Notes: generated from the sequence alone by a model not told the origin. Numbered from the stretch's first letter, positions 32,688-42,725 are shown. The stretch is DNA of 64,000 nucleotides from an uncultured Spirochaetaceae bacterium (GCA_902797305.1 CADBSK010000015.1:1-64000), one strand, 5' to 3'. Numbers and translations are program-made.

Positions 32688-34310
32688 ATGAATTTTACAG
32701 AATTTAATCTAAATGAACAGTTGCTCAAGGGGTTAGAAGCAGCTGGCTACACAACCTGTACTGAAGTTCAGGAACAGGTTTTAAAATCATCGCAGGATGG
32801 TTCCGATTTATATGTTCAGTCTCAGACAGGAACTGGAAAAACTGCAGCTTACCTTGTTGCTATAATACAAGAAATGCTTTCGAAAAATGAAAAGAAACAG
32901 GCATTGATTATGGTTCCTACCAGAGAACTTGCAGTACAGGTAGAAGAAGAAGCAAAAACTCTTTTAGGACAGTCTGGATTAAAAGCTTACAGTTTCTATG
33001 GTGGAGTTGGATACGAAAAACAGATTTCTGCGATAAAAAAGGGTGTTGATATTATTATTGGTACTCCTGGACGTTTGATTGATTTAAATGAAGGGGGAAA
33101 TCTTTCTTTAAGTAATGTTGCGTATATCGTCGTTGATGAAGCTGACAGAATGTTTGATATGGGATTCTACCCTGATTTGCGTAAAATTCTAAAGCTTGTT
33201 CCTCAGAACGAAGCAAGACAGACAATGCTTTTTAGCGCAACTTTAAATTCTTATGTAAAGAACCTGGCCTGGGAATACACAAGAGATCCAAAGGAAATCG
33301 AAATCGCCGCAGAAAATATTACAGTTTCAGAAATCGATCAGGAACTTTTGCATGTTTCAAGTGATGAAAAAATGAAACTTTTGATTGGAATCCTAAAAAA
33401 TGAAAATCCAGCAAGTGTTATCATTTTCTGTAATACAAAACGTAGCTGTGAAGTTGTTGCAAAAAGACTTGAATTAAATGAATTAAAAGCAGGTTTTATT
33501 ATTGGTGATTTACCACAAAGCCGTCGTCTTAAAATATTAAAAGATTTTAAGGAAGGAAAATTGACAATTCTCGTAGCAACAGATGTTGCTGCTCGTGGTA
33601 TTGATGTTAATGATCTGGCTATGGTTATTAACTATGATCTTCCAAATGAATCTGAAAATTATGTTCATCGCATCGGTCGTACAGCTCGTGCCGGTAAATC
33701 TGGAAAAGCATATACTTTCTGTTCAGAACAGGATGTTTACAACCTTCCTGCAATAGAAAGATACATTGAAATGCAGATTCCTGCTAAAGTTGCTTATCCT
33801 GAGATGATGAGCGAAGATAAGAGTGCCGGCGTTTATATCAAAACAGAAAACTGGCATGATGACGATGCTTCTCCAAGAGGAGGTCATCGCAGTAGAGATA
33901 ATTATAAATCAAATAATAATTATCGTGGTAAGACTGATTCTTATAAATCTAAATCTTCAAAGAACGATTACTCTGGTAAAAAGCCATATTCTAAGTCTGG
34001 TAATAAAACATATGCAAACAAAAATAATAAGCAGGACTTTGCAAATATGGAAGGTCTTTCTTTTGAAGAAAGAATGAAGATTTATAAAGATAAATATTCT
34101 TCAAATAAAGATCGTAAGTCTAATAATAGTTATAAGAATAAGAATTATAATAATAAAAATTATAACGGAAAGAAAAATTATAATTCAAATAACAGCTACA
34201 AAAAGGCTAGCTACAACGGTAAAAAAGCTCAGGATAATAATACAAAGAAGCAGCCGGCTAAAAAAATGGGCTTAATTGCAAAAATTAAGGCATTTTTTGG
34301 CAGAAAGTAA
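32688..34310 (+). CDS. DEAD-box RNA helicase with Asn/Lys/Tyr-rich tail
   Basis: 540 residues. All core motifs are present: QTGTGKT, PTRELA, TPGR, DEAD, SAT, IIFCNT, ATDVAARGID and HRIGRTAR. The final ~160 residues (about 380-540) are low complexity, rich in Asn, Lys, Tyr and Ser with motifs like NYKSNNNYRGK, a tail that typically binds RNA and could promote phase-separated assemblies. The last ~20 residues form a short basic helix. Resembles RhlE/DeaD-type cold-shock and ribosome-assembly helicases; the specific ortholog is uncertain. It precedes the ABC-F gene by 22 nt. Confidence 0.93.
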   Translation: MNFTEFNLNEQLLKGLEAAGYTTCTEVQEQVLKSSQDGSDLYVQSQTGTGKTAAYLVAIIQEMLSKNEKKQALIMVPTRELAVQVEEEAKTLLGQSGLKAYSFYGGVGYEKQISAIKKGVDIIIGTPGRLIDLNEGGNLSLSNVAYIVVDEADRMFDMGFYPDLRKILKLVPQNEARQTMLFSATLNSYVKNLAWEYTRDPKEIEIAAENITVSEIDQELLHVSSDEKMKLLIGILKNENPASVIIFCNTKRSCEVVAKRLELNELKAGFIIGDLPQSRRLKILKDFKEGKLTILVATDVAARGIDVNDLAMVINYDLPNESENYVHRIGRTARAGKSGKAYTFCSEQDVYNLPAIERYIEMQIPAKVAYPEMMSEDKSAGVYIKTENWHDDDASPRGGHRSRDNYKSNNNYRGKTDSYKSKSSKNDYSGKKPYSKSGNKTYANKNNKQDFANMEGLSFEERMKIYKDKYSSNKDRKSNNSYKNKNYNNKNYNGKKNYNSNNSYKKASYNGKKAQDNNTKKQPAKKMGLIAKIKAFFGRK

Positions 34311-34331
34311 AATAATTTTAAGGAAAAGACA

Positions 34332-35984
34332 GTGATTACAGTTAGTGATGTAAGTGTTCGCTTTAGCGAAAAACCTTTGTTCAAGGATGTTAATCTTAAG
34401 TTTACAAACGGCAACTGTTACGGAATTACCGGAGCAAATGGTGCTGGAAAATCAACATTTTTAAAAGTTCTTTCTGGGGAATTGGAACACGATTCTGGTT
34501 CAATTACAATTTCTACAGGTGAACGAATGGCTGTTTTAAAACAGGATCACTTTGCTTATGATGAGTATTCTGTAAAAGATACAGTAATGATGGGATTCCC
34601 AAAATTATACGAACTTACTAAGGCAATTGATGAAATTTATGCTAAGCCTGATTTTTCTGATGAAGACGGAATGAAGGCTGCTGATATGCAGGCTGAATTT
34701 GGTGAAATTGGCGGATATGAAGCAGAAAATCAAATCGAACAAATGCTTTCAGGACTAGGGCTTGAAGAAGAGTTTCATGATAAAATGATGAGTGAACTTG
34801 ACGAAAGTCAGAAAGTTCGTGTTCTTCTTGCACAGGCAATTTTTGGTAATCCTGATATTCTTTTATTAGACGAACCTACAAACGGTCTTGATATTGAATC
34901 AATTACCTGGCTTGAAAACTTTCTTCTTGAATTTGAAAACACCGTAATTGTTGTAAGCCATGACCGACACTTTTTGAATACAGTTTGTACATTCATCTGT
35001 GATATCGATTATGGTAAAATTACACAATTTGCCGGAAACTATGATTTCTGGTATCAGATGACACAGGTAATGCAGAGACAGGCAAAAGAACAGCAGAAAA
35101 AAGCAGAAGATAAGATGAAAGATTTGAAAGAGTTCATTCTTCGCTTTAGTTCCAACGCAGCAAAATCTAAACAGGCAACCAGCCGTAAAAAGATTTATGA
35201 TAAACTTGCTCAGAGCGTTGAAGATTTACCTGTTTCAACACGAAAATTCCCTTATGTAAATTTTAAGCCTGATAGAGAAATCGGTAATAATGTTCTTTCT
35301 GTAAAAGATTTGACTGTTAAGGACGAAGACGGATTATTATTATTAAATAATTTTAATTTGAATGTTGGTAAAACAGACAAGATTGCTTTTGTTGGTATAG
35401 AACATAATTCTATTTCAGCTCTTTTTGACGTAATAAACGATGTTAAGAATCCTGAAAGTGGTGAAGTTCACTGGGGACAGACAACAAGTCACACATATCT
35501 TCCTCGTGATAACAGTTCTTACTTTAGCAATGATTACAATATCACAGAATGGTTAAAGCAGTATTCAAAAGAACAGGACGATGCTTATGTTCGTGGATTT
35601 TTGGGACGAATGCTTTTTAGTGGAGATGAATCTCTTAAAAAGGTAAAGGTTCTTTCCGGAGGTGAAAAAGTACGTTGTATGCTCTCAAAACTCATGCTTA
35701 GTGGAGCAAATGTACTCATAATGGATGATCCTACAAACCATCTTGACCTTGAAGCAATCCAGTCTTTGAATGAAGCATTGATTCATTTCCCTGGAGTTGT
35801 ATTATTTACAAGCCACGACCACGAATTTATTCAGTCTGTTGCAAATCGTATTATTGAAATAACTCCTAATGGAGTTATAGATCGAATGACAACTTTCGAT
35901 TCATATATTTCTGACGATACAATTACAGCACAGCGTAAAAAACTCTATGAAGGGACCGGTAAAAAAATTAAATATCGCGTTTAG
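34332..35984 (+). CDS. ABC-F ATPase (YbiT-like) with one degenerate ATP site
   Basis: ABC-F proteins act on the ribosome and lack membrane domains. The 550-residue protein has two NBDs. NBD1: Walker A GANGAGKST, Walker B LLLDEPTNGLD, but its signature is LDESQKVR rather than LSGGQ. NBD2: signature LSGGEKVR intact, but Walker A is replaced by VGIEHNSIS and Walker B reads IMDDPTNHLD. The composite site made of NBD1 Walker A and NBD2 signature is complete, the other is degenerate. The linker region (about 235-320) is charged and helical. The start is GTG at 34332 with AAGGA upstream. The subfamily is YbiT-like, judging by LLAQAIFGNPDILLLDEPTN. Confidence 0.88.
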   Translation: MITVSDVSVRFSEKPLFKDVNLKFTNGNCYGITGANGAGKSTFLKVLSGELEHDSGSITISTGERMAVLKQDHFAYDEYSVKDTVMMGFPKLYELTKAIDEIYAKPDFSDEDGMKAADMQAEFGEIGGYEAENQIEQMLSGLGLEEEFHDKMMSELDESQKVRVLLAQAIFGNPDILLLDEPTNGLDIESITWLENFLLEFENTVIVVSHDRHFLNTVCTFICDIDYGKITQFAGNYDFWYQMTQVMQRQAKEQQKKAEDKMKDLKEFILRFSSNAAKSKQATSRKKIYDKLAQSVEDLPVSTRKFPYVNFKPDREIGNNVLSVKDLTVKDEDGLLLLNNFNLNVGKTDKIAFVGIEHNSISALFDVINDVKNPESGEVHWGQTTSHTYLPRDNSSYFSNDYNITEWLKQYSKEQDDAYVRGFLGRMLFSGDESLKKVKVLSGGEKVRCMLSKLMLSGANVLIMDDPTNHLDLEAIQSLNEALIHFPGVVLFTSHDHEFIQSVANRIIEITPNGVIDRMTTFDSYISDDTITAQRKKLYEGTGKKIKYRV

Positions 35985-36010
35985 TTAATGAGATTAGGGG
36001 TGGTAGGTTT

Positions 36011-37327
36011 ATGAAAAAGAACTTTGTTTTTATATTTATTATTTTAACAACTGTAAATATTTTTGCCAAAAATTTTAAGCTTTCTACAGTAGAAGATAAT
36101 GCTATTGCGACTGCAGAAACTGAAAATGGTGTAACTATTTCTGTTATAGGAAGATACATAAGTGACGAGAATCTGGTTCGTTATGTAGTAAATATACAAA
36201 ACAAAGGTGATAGTGATTTTATATTCTCAGAAAACATGATTAGTGTAGAGCAGGGTAACTACGAAACTTCTTCATGGGTACCTGCTAATCATTATACTGC
36301 TACTCAGTATTATGAGAAAAAAAGAATAGAATATGAAGTTGCTCAGACGGCGGCAAAAGTTGGCCTTGGGCTTGCGGTAATGGATGCAATGTTCAATACT
36401 TATGATCGCCGATACTACCGGCATAATTATTATCGCCCCCATAGACCTGGATATAACCCCGGATATTATGATTCTCATCACAGACATTACTATAGGGATC
36501 CTGTTGCATCTATGATAGGTTCTTTAATTGGTCTTGGAATTACCTCAGCTGTTGTATCTTCTCTTTTGTATGATAAAAACTATTTGCCATCTCATTTAAA
36601 AGAAACTCTCCTTTTTGATAAAACTGTTGGTCCTGGACAATCCTATTCTGGATATTTTATGGCTTCTGCCGATACTTCTCCAGATTACAGGATTTCTATC
36701 AATTGTGCATCAGAACCTCTATTGTTTGTTTTTAAGCGCAATGACCGTTCAGAAATTATTAACCCTTGGTCAGACCCTGTTACAGAACGAAATTTGATTT
36801 ATGCTGGACCTTCTTTTAGCGGTTATGGAATCGGATTTAATATGGGGTATGCTTTATGTACATCAACTCTAGGCTTTTATTGCGATGTATTGTTTGAATC
36901 AAATGGCTCTCTTTCCCAGACTGTCGGAAAATTAAGAAGTGATGGTAAAGTTGATTTTAATAGTGATTCATCCTTTAATGATTATTTTAACTCTACCTGG
37001 GCAGATTTTACTCCTAACGGAGCTTCTTCCCGTTACATTACGGATTTGACGTTAGGGTTTACTGTTAAAACAGTACCTCATACATGGTTTATGCTCGGTT
37101 GTGGAATCGGCTTTGGAAATACAAATCTTTACGGAACGTTAACCAAGGACGATAAAAAGGCCGATGCCTGGGTTTTCAGTGATAATACCCGTATTTATTT
37201 AGAACCTCAACTGGGCTTTACCATGGTATATGGTTTTCTAAACTTTGGTGGTAAGTTCTCATGGCGATTAGGTGAAGGTGAAAGTGCTGGACCTTTTGGA
37301 GCTGCCTTTATCGGATTAACCTTTTAG
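36011..37327 (+). CDS. exported protein of unknown function, possible beta-barrel
   Basis: 438 residues with a signal peptide (about 1-19, ending IFAKN). Residues 20-100 form a beta-rich domain of unknown family. Residues 120-175 are a Tyr/His/Gly/Pro-rich linker (DRRYYRHNYYRPHRPGY) followed by a hydrophobic stretch (MIGSLIGLGITSAVVSSLLY). The C-terminal ~180 residues, with alternating residues and a final aromatic FIGLTF, look like outer-membrane strands. AGGGG lies before the ATG. The stop is one base before the convergent uvrD stop. Confidence 0.75.
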   Translation: MKKNFVFIFIILTTVNIFAKNFKLSTVEDNAIATAETENGVTISVIGRYISDENLVRYVVNIQNKGDSDFIFSENMISVEQGNYETSSWVPANHYTATQYYEKKRIEYEVAQTAAKVGLGLAVMDAMFNTYDRRYYRHNYYRPHRPGYNPGYYDSHHRHYYRDPVASMIGSLIGLGITSAVVSSLLYDKNYLPSHLKETLLFDKTVGPGQSYSGYFMASADTSPDYRISINCASEPLLFVFKRNDRSEIINPWSDPVTERNLIYAGPSFSGYGIGFNMGYALCTSTLGFYCDVLFESNGSLSQTVGKLRSDGKVDFNSDSSFNDYFNSTWADFTPNGASSRYITDLTLGFTVKTVPHTWFMLGCGIGFGNTNLYGTLTKDDKKADAWVFSDNTRIYLEPQLGFTMVYGFLNFGGKFSWRLGEGESAGPFGAAFIGLTF

Positions 37328-37328
37328 T

Positions 37329-39335
37329 TTACTTTGCTGCAAAAGTCTTTAACATATTAGCAAGAATATCATGACCTTTTTCTAAACTAACTTCTTTTTG
37401 AGGTTCATGATATTCAACTAAATTTTCAGGAATTTCGTCCAAAAATCTACTAGGCTCGCACTGAACAATCATTTGCTGCTTTCTGCGGTGTAAACAGGAA
37501 GATATTAAAAGTTTATCACGGGCACGAGTGATTGCAACATAGAATAATCTTCTTTCTTCTTCTACATTTCCTTCATTTTCATCTACGGAGCGTTGATGAG
37601 GTATAAGTCCTTCTTCTGCTCCGGCAATAAATACAACAGGAAATTCAAGACCTTTAGAGGCGTGGATTGTCATAAGGTTGACTTTTCCTTTTAGATTTTC
37701 TTCGTCAGAATCGTCGTGTCCAGCGAGGGTAATTCGGTTTAAATAGTTGTAAAGGTTTGGATTTTGATTATCAGGATTGTTTTCAAATCTATCCAAAAGT
37801 TCAACAAAAAACTCAATATTTCTAAGCTTAAAACTTACAGCTTTTTCGTTTTTTGAATATTCTGTAACCAGATAACTTTTGTAGTCAATTTCTTCTACAA
37901 GGTCTCTAACTTTTTGAGCCAGACCACGACCGCTTAAAAGTTTTTTACGATTATCTTCTATTAAGGTTACAAAAGCTTCTAAATCTTCTTTTAGGTCGTC
38001 TTTTGCAGGGCTGTCTTCGGCTTTTATTAAAGATTGAATAGCAGTCCAAAGTGTACTCCCTAGTTTTTCTGCTTCATCATTTATAATTTGAATTGCCGCT
38101 CTTCCGATTCCTCGGCGAGGGGTATTAATAATTCTTAACAGATTGATATCATCGTCGTGATTTGAAATAACTCTTAAATAACTGATAACATCTTTGATTT
38201 CTTTTCGTTCAAAAAAACTTGTTCCACCGCTCATTGTGTATGGAATATTTGCTTCCAGAAAGGCATCTTCTATAAAACGGCTTTGAGTATTTGCACGGAT
38301 TAGAACTCCAAATTCATCGTATTTTCGGTGTTCTTCGATTGCTATTCCTTGTATTGTTTCTGCAATAAAGTTTGCTTCTTCTGTTTCATTTTGAGGCATG
38401 AAAATTTCAATCGGTTTACCCGCACCATTACCTGACCACAATTTTTTGTCTTTTCGATTTGTGTTATGAGAAATGACACCATTTGCAGCAGCTAAGATTG
38501 TTTCAGAAGAACGATAGTTTTGCTCCAGACGGATTTCTGTAACATCAAAATCTTTTTCAAAATTGATAATATTTTGATAATCGGCGCCTCGCCAGCTATA
38601 TATTGACTGGTCATCATCACCAACGACGGCTACATTTTGATCTGCAAGAAGGTGCATCAACTCGTACTGCTGGTGACTTGTATCTTGAAACTCATCCACC
38701 ATCAAATATTTATATCGCTCTTTGTATTTTGCAAGAACTTCTGGATGTTCTCTAAAAAGTTTTATCGGAAGAACAATCAGGTCGTCAAAATCCACTGCAT
38801 TGTAAAGTTTAAGACCTTCCTGATAGCATTGGTAAAGCTGGCGGTACATATCGTTTTCTGTACCCCAGTTTTTTCTCCCCGTTTTTATATTAGAAAAAAG
38901 CTGGCTGATTTTATAGATATCCATTGCATCCGGGCTAAACTCAAGTTCTCTTCCGCATTCTTTTATCAAAGCTGTTCGGTCTGTTTCGTCATAAATTGAA
39001 AAATTATCTCTGTAGCCAAGTTTATCTATGTCTTGTCTTAAGATTTTTACACCAAATGCATGAAAAGTTGAAACTGTAAGGTTCTGGAGTTTTCGTTGAG
39101 TAAGTTCTTTTACGCGGTCGCTCATTTCTTTAGCGGCTTTATTTGTAAATGTTAAGGCTAAAATTTGACTCTGAGGTATGCCTTCATCCAGCATATGGGC
39201 GATTCTGTAAGTAATAACGCGGGTTTTACCACTTCCTGCCCCGGCGATTATTAGAATTGCACCCTTGATTGTTGTAACTGCTCTAAATTGTTCGGGATTG
39301 AGCTGTGTTTTTAAATTCTCTAAATCAATAGCCAT
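37329..39335 (-). CDS. uvrD: UvrD/PcrA/Rep-type 3'-5' DNA helicase
   Basis: A superfamily 1A helicase that removes strands in repair and clears replication blocks. Motifs: AGAGSGKTRV (Walker A), TFTNKAAKEM (Ia), DEFQDTS (II), GDDDQSIYSWRGA (III), LEQNYRS (IV), MTIHASKGLEF (V) and YVAITRARDKLL (VI). 668 residues, shorter than PcrA (~720), and the C-terminus lacks the usual polymerase-binding extension. The start has no Shine-Dalgarno site; promoter TTGCGT-N17-TAAATT lies 9 nt away, so a near-leaderless transcript. Confidence 0.95.
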   Translation of the reverse strand: MAIDLENLKTQLNPEQFRAVTTIKGAILIIAGAGSGKTRVITYRIAHMLDEGIPQSQILALTFTNKAAKEMSDRVKELTQRKLQNLTVSTFHAFGVKILRQDIDKLGYRDNFSIYDETDRTALIKECGRELEFSPDAMDIYKISQLFSNIKTGRKNWGTENDMYRQLYQCYQEGLKLYNAVDFDDLIVLPIKLFREHPEVLAKYKERYKYLMVDEFQDTSHQQYELMHLLADQNVAVVGDDDQSIYSWRGADYQNIINFEKDFDVTEIRLEQNYRSSETILAAANGVISHNTNRKDKKLWSGNGAGKPIEIFMPQNETEEANFIAETIQGIAIEEHRKYDEFGVLIRANTQSRFIEDAFLEANIPYTMSGGTSFFERKEIKDVISYLRVISNHDDDINLLRIINTPRRGIGRAAIQIINDEAEKLGSTLWTAIQSLIKAEDSPAKDDLKEDLEAFVTLIEDNRKKLLSGRGLAQKVRDLVEEIDYKSYLVTEYSKNEKAVSFKLRNIEFFVELLDRFENNPDNQNPNLYNYLNRITLAGHDDSDEENLKGKVNLMTIHASKGLEFPVVFIAGAEEGLIPHQRSVDENEGNVEEERRLFYVAITRARDKLLISSCLHRRKQQMIVQCEPSRFLDEIPENLVEYHEPQKEVSLEKGHDILANMLKTFAAK

Positions 39336-39344
39336 AGGTTGTTA

Positions 39345-39373
39345 AATTTACCATTCTATTGATTTTTACGCAA
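39345..39373 (-). promoter_or_regulatory. uvrD promoter, near-leaderless
   Basis: On the minus strand TTGCGT (39373-39368) and TAAATT (39350-39345) are 17 nt apart; the ATG follows after 9 nt. Confidence 0.5.
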
Positions 39374-39437
39374 TATTTGATAAAATAATAGTAATCTATA
39401 AATGTCTTTTATGACAAAAACTACGAGGCTTTTTAAT

Positions 39438-40724
39438 ATGAATAACGCTGTAAGTGCTTTTCTTTCTAAACACAATTTTGTGCGTCATGTAGATGTAAAT
39501 ACTGTAACAGAATCTATCCTGAACGATATGAATAAGGGGCTTAGAAAAGAGCCTAGTGATGAGGATATGATACCTACCTGGTGTCTTCCTCCAAAACAAA
39601 AGGCTGTAAACAAAAGCGTTATCGTAATCGATGCAGGTGGAACTAACTTCCGCTCTTGTCTCGTTACTTTTGATGCAGATGGAAAGGCTTCTATTTCTGA
39701 TATGGAAAAAACAAAGATGCCTGGAGTTGAAAAAGAACTCAATAAAAAAGAATTTTTTGACCAGTTTGCATCAAATCTGGAACATCTGAAAAATAAAGCT
39801 GACTGCATTGGATTTTGTTTCTCGTACCCTATGCAGATTCAGGATGATGGAGATGGAATTCTTTTAGGTTTTTCTAAGGAAGTAAAAGCGCCAGAGGTAG
39901 TGGGTTGTGCCATTGGAAAATGCTTAAAAGAAGCCCTTGTAGCTCATGGCTGGAATTGCCCAAGCAGAGTTACAATGCTAAACGATACGGTTGCTGCTTT
40001 ATTAGCAGGGGCTGCAGCAAATAAAAAGGGAAGAGAATATTCTTCTTACATCGGTTTTATCCTTGGAACTGGAATGAATGCTGCCTATATTCAGCCAGAG
40101 ATTAAAGAATTAAAACTAAACAAGCAGATTGTTGTATGTGAATCTGGAAAAACCAGATGTGTTAACCGCAGTGATTACGATATAGAATACGATAAAACTA
40201 CTCAAAAGCCTGGCGAGTTTTATATGGAAAAACTCTGTTCTGGAGCATATCTTGGACCTCAGTCGCTTCTTATGCTAAAAGGAGCAAGTCAGGAAGGTTT
40301 ATTCTCAAAAAAAGTATGCGATGCAATTCTTGCATTAAAGGAACTTACAACAATTGATTTGTCAGATTTTTTAGCAGGTCCATACAATACAGATAATGTT
40401 ATTACTAAATGCCTCTCTAACGGTGTTGATCAGGACTTTGATGTAATGTATCAGTTATTAGATGCTGTTGTAGAACGCTCTGCTCGTTATGCTGCAAGTA
40501 TTTTAAGTGCGGCTGTAATTCAGAGTGGAGAAGGAAAGAACTCTTCTAAGCCTGTATGCATTTTGTGTAATGGATCTACTTTCTATAAAACACATATGAT
40601 TTATCAGCGAGTTAGTGCATATCTTGAACAGAATCTTACAATAGAAAAAGGTCTTTACTGGGAAATTGTAACTGTAGAAGATGATATAACACTTGGCACT
40701 GCAATTGCAGGTTTGATAAAATAG
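39438..40724 (+). CDS. hexokinase
   Basis: Phosphorylates hexoses with ATP. 428 residues from ATG 39438, chosen because CGAGG lies 9 nt upstream; in-frame codons at 39402 and 39411 have no ribosome site. Motifs of the actin-fold sugar kinases: VIDAGGTNFRSCLVTFD (phosphate 1), FCFSYPMQ, LNDTVAALLAGAA (catalytic), and GFILGTGMNAAY (phosphate 2). Length and sequence resemble the eukaryotic-like hexokinase family seen in spirochaetes. It lies 14 nt upstream of flbB, so it may be transcribed with the flagellar genes. Confidence 0.9.
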   Translation: MNNAVSAFLSKHNFVRHVDVNTVTESILNDMNKGLRKEPSDEDMIPTWCLPPKQKAVNKSVIVIDAGGTNFRSCLVTFDADGKASISDMEKTKMPGVEKELNKKEFFDQFASNLEHLKNKADCIGFCFSYPMQIQDDGDGILLGFSKEVKAPEVVGCAIGKCLKEALVAHGWNCPSRVTMLNDTVAALLAGAAANKKGREYSSYIGFILGTGMNAAYIQPEIKELKLNKQIVVCESGKTRCVNRSDYDIEYDKTTQKPGEFYMEKLCSGAYLGPQSLLMLKGASQEGLFSKKVCDAILALKELTTIDLSDFLAGPYNTDNVITKCLSNGVDQDFDVMYQLLDAVVERSARYAASILSAAVIQSGEGKNSSKPVCILCNGSTFYKTHMIYQRVSAYLEQNLTIEKGLYWEIVTVEDDITLGTAIAGLIK

Positions 40725-40738
40725 GTTAGAGGTTTATT

Positions 40739-41359
40739 GTGAAGTCTTTTGGTAAAACTATAGTTCTGATTATGCTCATTATTATAATGGCTCTTGGCGG
40801 GTTGTTATGGTTTAATTATTTGGGCTTTATAAGAATGAATACAATTTTTTCTCCAATTTATAAATTGATTGGTAAAGATCCTCAGACTTCCGTAACCGCA
40901 ACGTCTTCTAATCCTATTACGGCTGATTTAGATCAGGACAGAATTAATAAGCAGATAGAAGCTTTAGATATTCGACGTGAGGAATATGACCGAAGAGAAG
41001 AAGATATTATAAAAAAAGAACAGTTGAATGATCAGATTGCAGCTGAACTTGCAAGTAGAGAAAAAAGTCAGGAAGAACGCGAAAAAACATTTAACCAAAT
41101 GGTAAAACAGTACGATGATAAAAATGTAAACATAGAACAGATTGCTTCAAATCTGAACGGTATGCCTCCAAAGGCTGCAGTTGAAATTCTTCTTGCATTT
41201 GATGATCAAATCGTAATTGATGTTCTTCGCAAGGTAGAAGAAATTGCAACCCGTACTGGAACAGCTTCTATGGGTTCTTACTGGCTTTCTTTAATGCCTG
41301 CTGAGCGAGCTGCAGAAATACAGCGTAAAATGCTTAGTAAACCAGAATCTTTAGATTAA
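40739..41359 (+). CDS. flbB: flagellar collar protein FlbB (MotE-like)
   Basis: FlbB is a spirochaete periplasmic-flagellar collar protein. 206 residues: one membrane helix at the N-terminus (about 7-28), a short Ser/Thr segment, a coiled coil (about 65-125, RREEDIIKKEQLNDQIAAELASREK), and a C-terminal MotE/MgtE-N-like domain (LNGMPPKAAVEILLAFDD; LMPAERAAEIQRKML). The start is GTG at 40739 with AGAGG upstream. Gene order flbB-fliK-flgD-flgE is the spirochaete standard. Confidence 0.85.
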   Translation: MKSFGKTIVLIMLIIIMALGGLLWFNYLGFIRMNTIFSPIYKLIGKDPQTSVTATSSNPITADLDQDRINKQIEALDIRREEYDRREEDIIKKEQLNDQIAAELASREKSQEEREKTFNQMVKQYDDKNVNIEQIASNLNGMPPKAAVEILLAFDDQIVIDVLRKVEEIATRTGTASMGSYWLSLMPAERAAEIQRKMLSKPESLD

Positions 41360-41408
41360 CCCGATTTTTTGTCTGCATTTCTTCCTATGTTTATTGGAGG
41401 AATGGCCA

Positions 41409-42725
41409 ATGCAGGCAAATCTAATACAAAACCTACAGTCCCAAGCTATTTTACAACCTCAAAATTTATCTGCTCAAACAGAAGTTAAAAGTAATGACAG
41501 ACCTTCCTTTGATGATTTAGTTAAAGAATCAATGACTTCGGCAACACGAGAAGAAGTCAAAGATTCTAAAAATGAAACTAATCAAGAAGAAGTAAAAACC
41601 TTAAAAGATGAAACTGTTGTTGCAAAAAATGATGAGTCAGAAAAAGACTCAAAAAATACTGTAAAAGATGCAGAAAAAATTGATGCTAAAAAAGAAAAAA
41701 TAAGCAACAAGACTTCTGGTTTAATAAAAGAAAATCTTGCAAAAAATATTCCTGAAAAAACTGTACATAATAAAGAAAATCAGAATGAACAGTTGAAGTT
41801 TGAAAAGTCTGTTTCTGTAAGAAAAGAAGAAAAATTAGAGCAAAAAGATGTCAAAAATTCAAAAAAGAATGAATTTGAAAAAAAACAGATTCATGAAATT
41901 GTTGAATTAGATACAAAAAATGCTGAAATTCTTGCTGCAAATCAGATTAAAAACGAAAATCAGGAAATTGATATTAAACAGCAGGAATTAGAATCAATTT
42001 TTGTAAATAATGATGAAGAAGAATTTTCTGTTAAAGAAAAAAAATCTGAACACACTTTTACTCTCGATAAAGAAGGTAAAATTATTGTTCATGATTTAAG
42101 AACTAAAACAGAAGAAAATACTTCTCAAGAAGAAAAAAAGACTTCTCTAAAAGTAACTGATGTAAAAGTAGAGTCAAAAAATTCTGCAGAAATTACAATG
42201 GAAGTAGCTTCAAATGTTCAGCAAAATGTTACTTCATCTAATGATCAGACTGCTGCAAGTTCAACAAGTAATTTTCAGCAAATGTTGACCAATCAAATAC
42301 AACAAAATGCCTCTGACTTTGTAAAAGCAGGAAATATTCTTTTAAAAGATAATGATGCTGGTTCAATAAAATTGATTCTTCATCCGGAAAGTTTAGGAAA
42401 TGTTAAGATTGATCTTCAAATTTCCGATAAGAATATTACTGGACGCATCGTAGTTGCTTCTGCTGAGGCATATAATGCGTTTAAGGATAGCACTGACAGC
42501 TTAAAACAGGCATTTATCAACAGCGGATTTGAATCTGCCGGGCTGGATTTGTCTTTTGCAGGTCAAGATGCTAATTCTAACCAGTTTACAAAGCGCGAAC
42601 AGGATAATTCAAGCCAGTTTGTTTTACGACGGGGCTATGGAGATGTAAGCGATAATGCTGGATTTGAATACGAAGAGAATTTTGTTGAAATTTCTATGCG
42701 AAATTCTGTAAACATCGTAGCTTAA
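41409..42725 (+). CDS. fliK: flagellar hook-length control protein FliK
   Basis: FliK measures hook length and switches export specificity. Start ATG 41409 has GGAGG 8 nt upstream. 438 residues: a very Lys/Glu/Asn-rich, low-complexity N-terminal ruler (about 30-290), a Gln/Ser/Asn linker, and the conserved Flg_hook C-domain (about 325-400) containing LILHPESLGNVKIDLQISDKNITGRIVVASAEAY. The family is conserved mainly in this C-domain. Between flbB and flgD in the standard order. Confidence 0.88.
   Translation: MQANLIQNLQSQAILQPQNLSAQTEVKSNDRPSFDDLVKESMTSATREEVKDSKNETNQEEVKTLKDETVVAKNDESEKDSKNTVKDAEKIDAKKEKISNKTSGLIKENLAKNIPEKTVHNKENQNEQLKFEKSVSVRKEEKLEQKDVKNSKKNEFEKKQIHEIVELDTKNAEILAANQIKNENQEIDIKQQELESIFVNNDEEEFSVKEKKSEHTFTLDKEGKIIVHDLRTKTEENTSQEEKKTSLKVTDVKVESKNSAEITMEVASNVQQNVTSSNDQTAASSTSNFQQMLTNQIQQNASDFVKAGNILLKDNDAGSIKLILHPESLGNVKIDLQISDKNITGRIVVASAEAYNAFKDSTDSLKQAFINSGFESAGLDLSFAGQDANSNQFTKREQDNSSQFVLRRGYGDVSDNAGFEYEENFVEISMRNSVNIVA

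Noticed and set aside
38637-38999. Plus-strand open frame of 120 codons inside uvrD
   Set aside because: Antisense to the conserved UvrD helicase domain with low-complexity hydrophobic composition; a shadow of the real frame.
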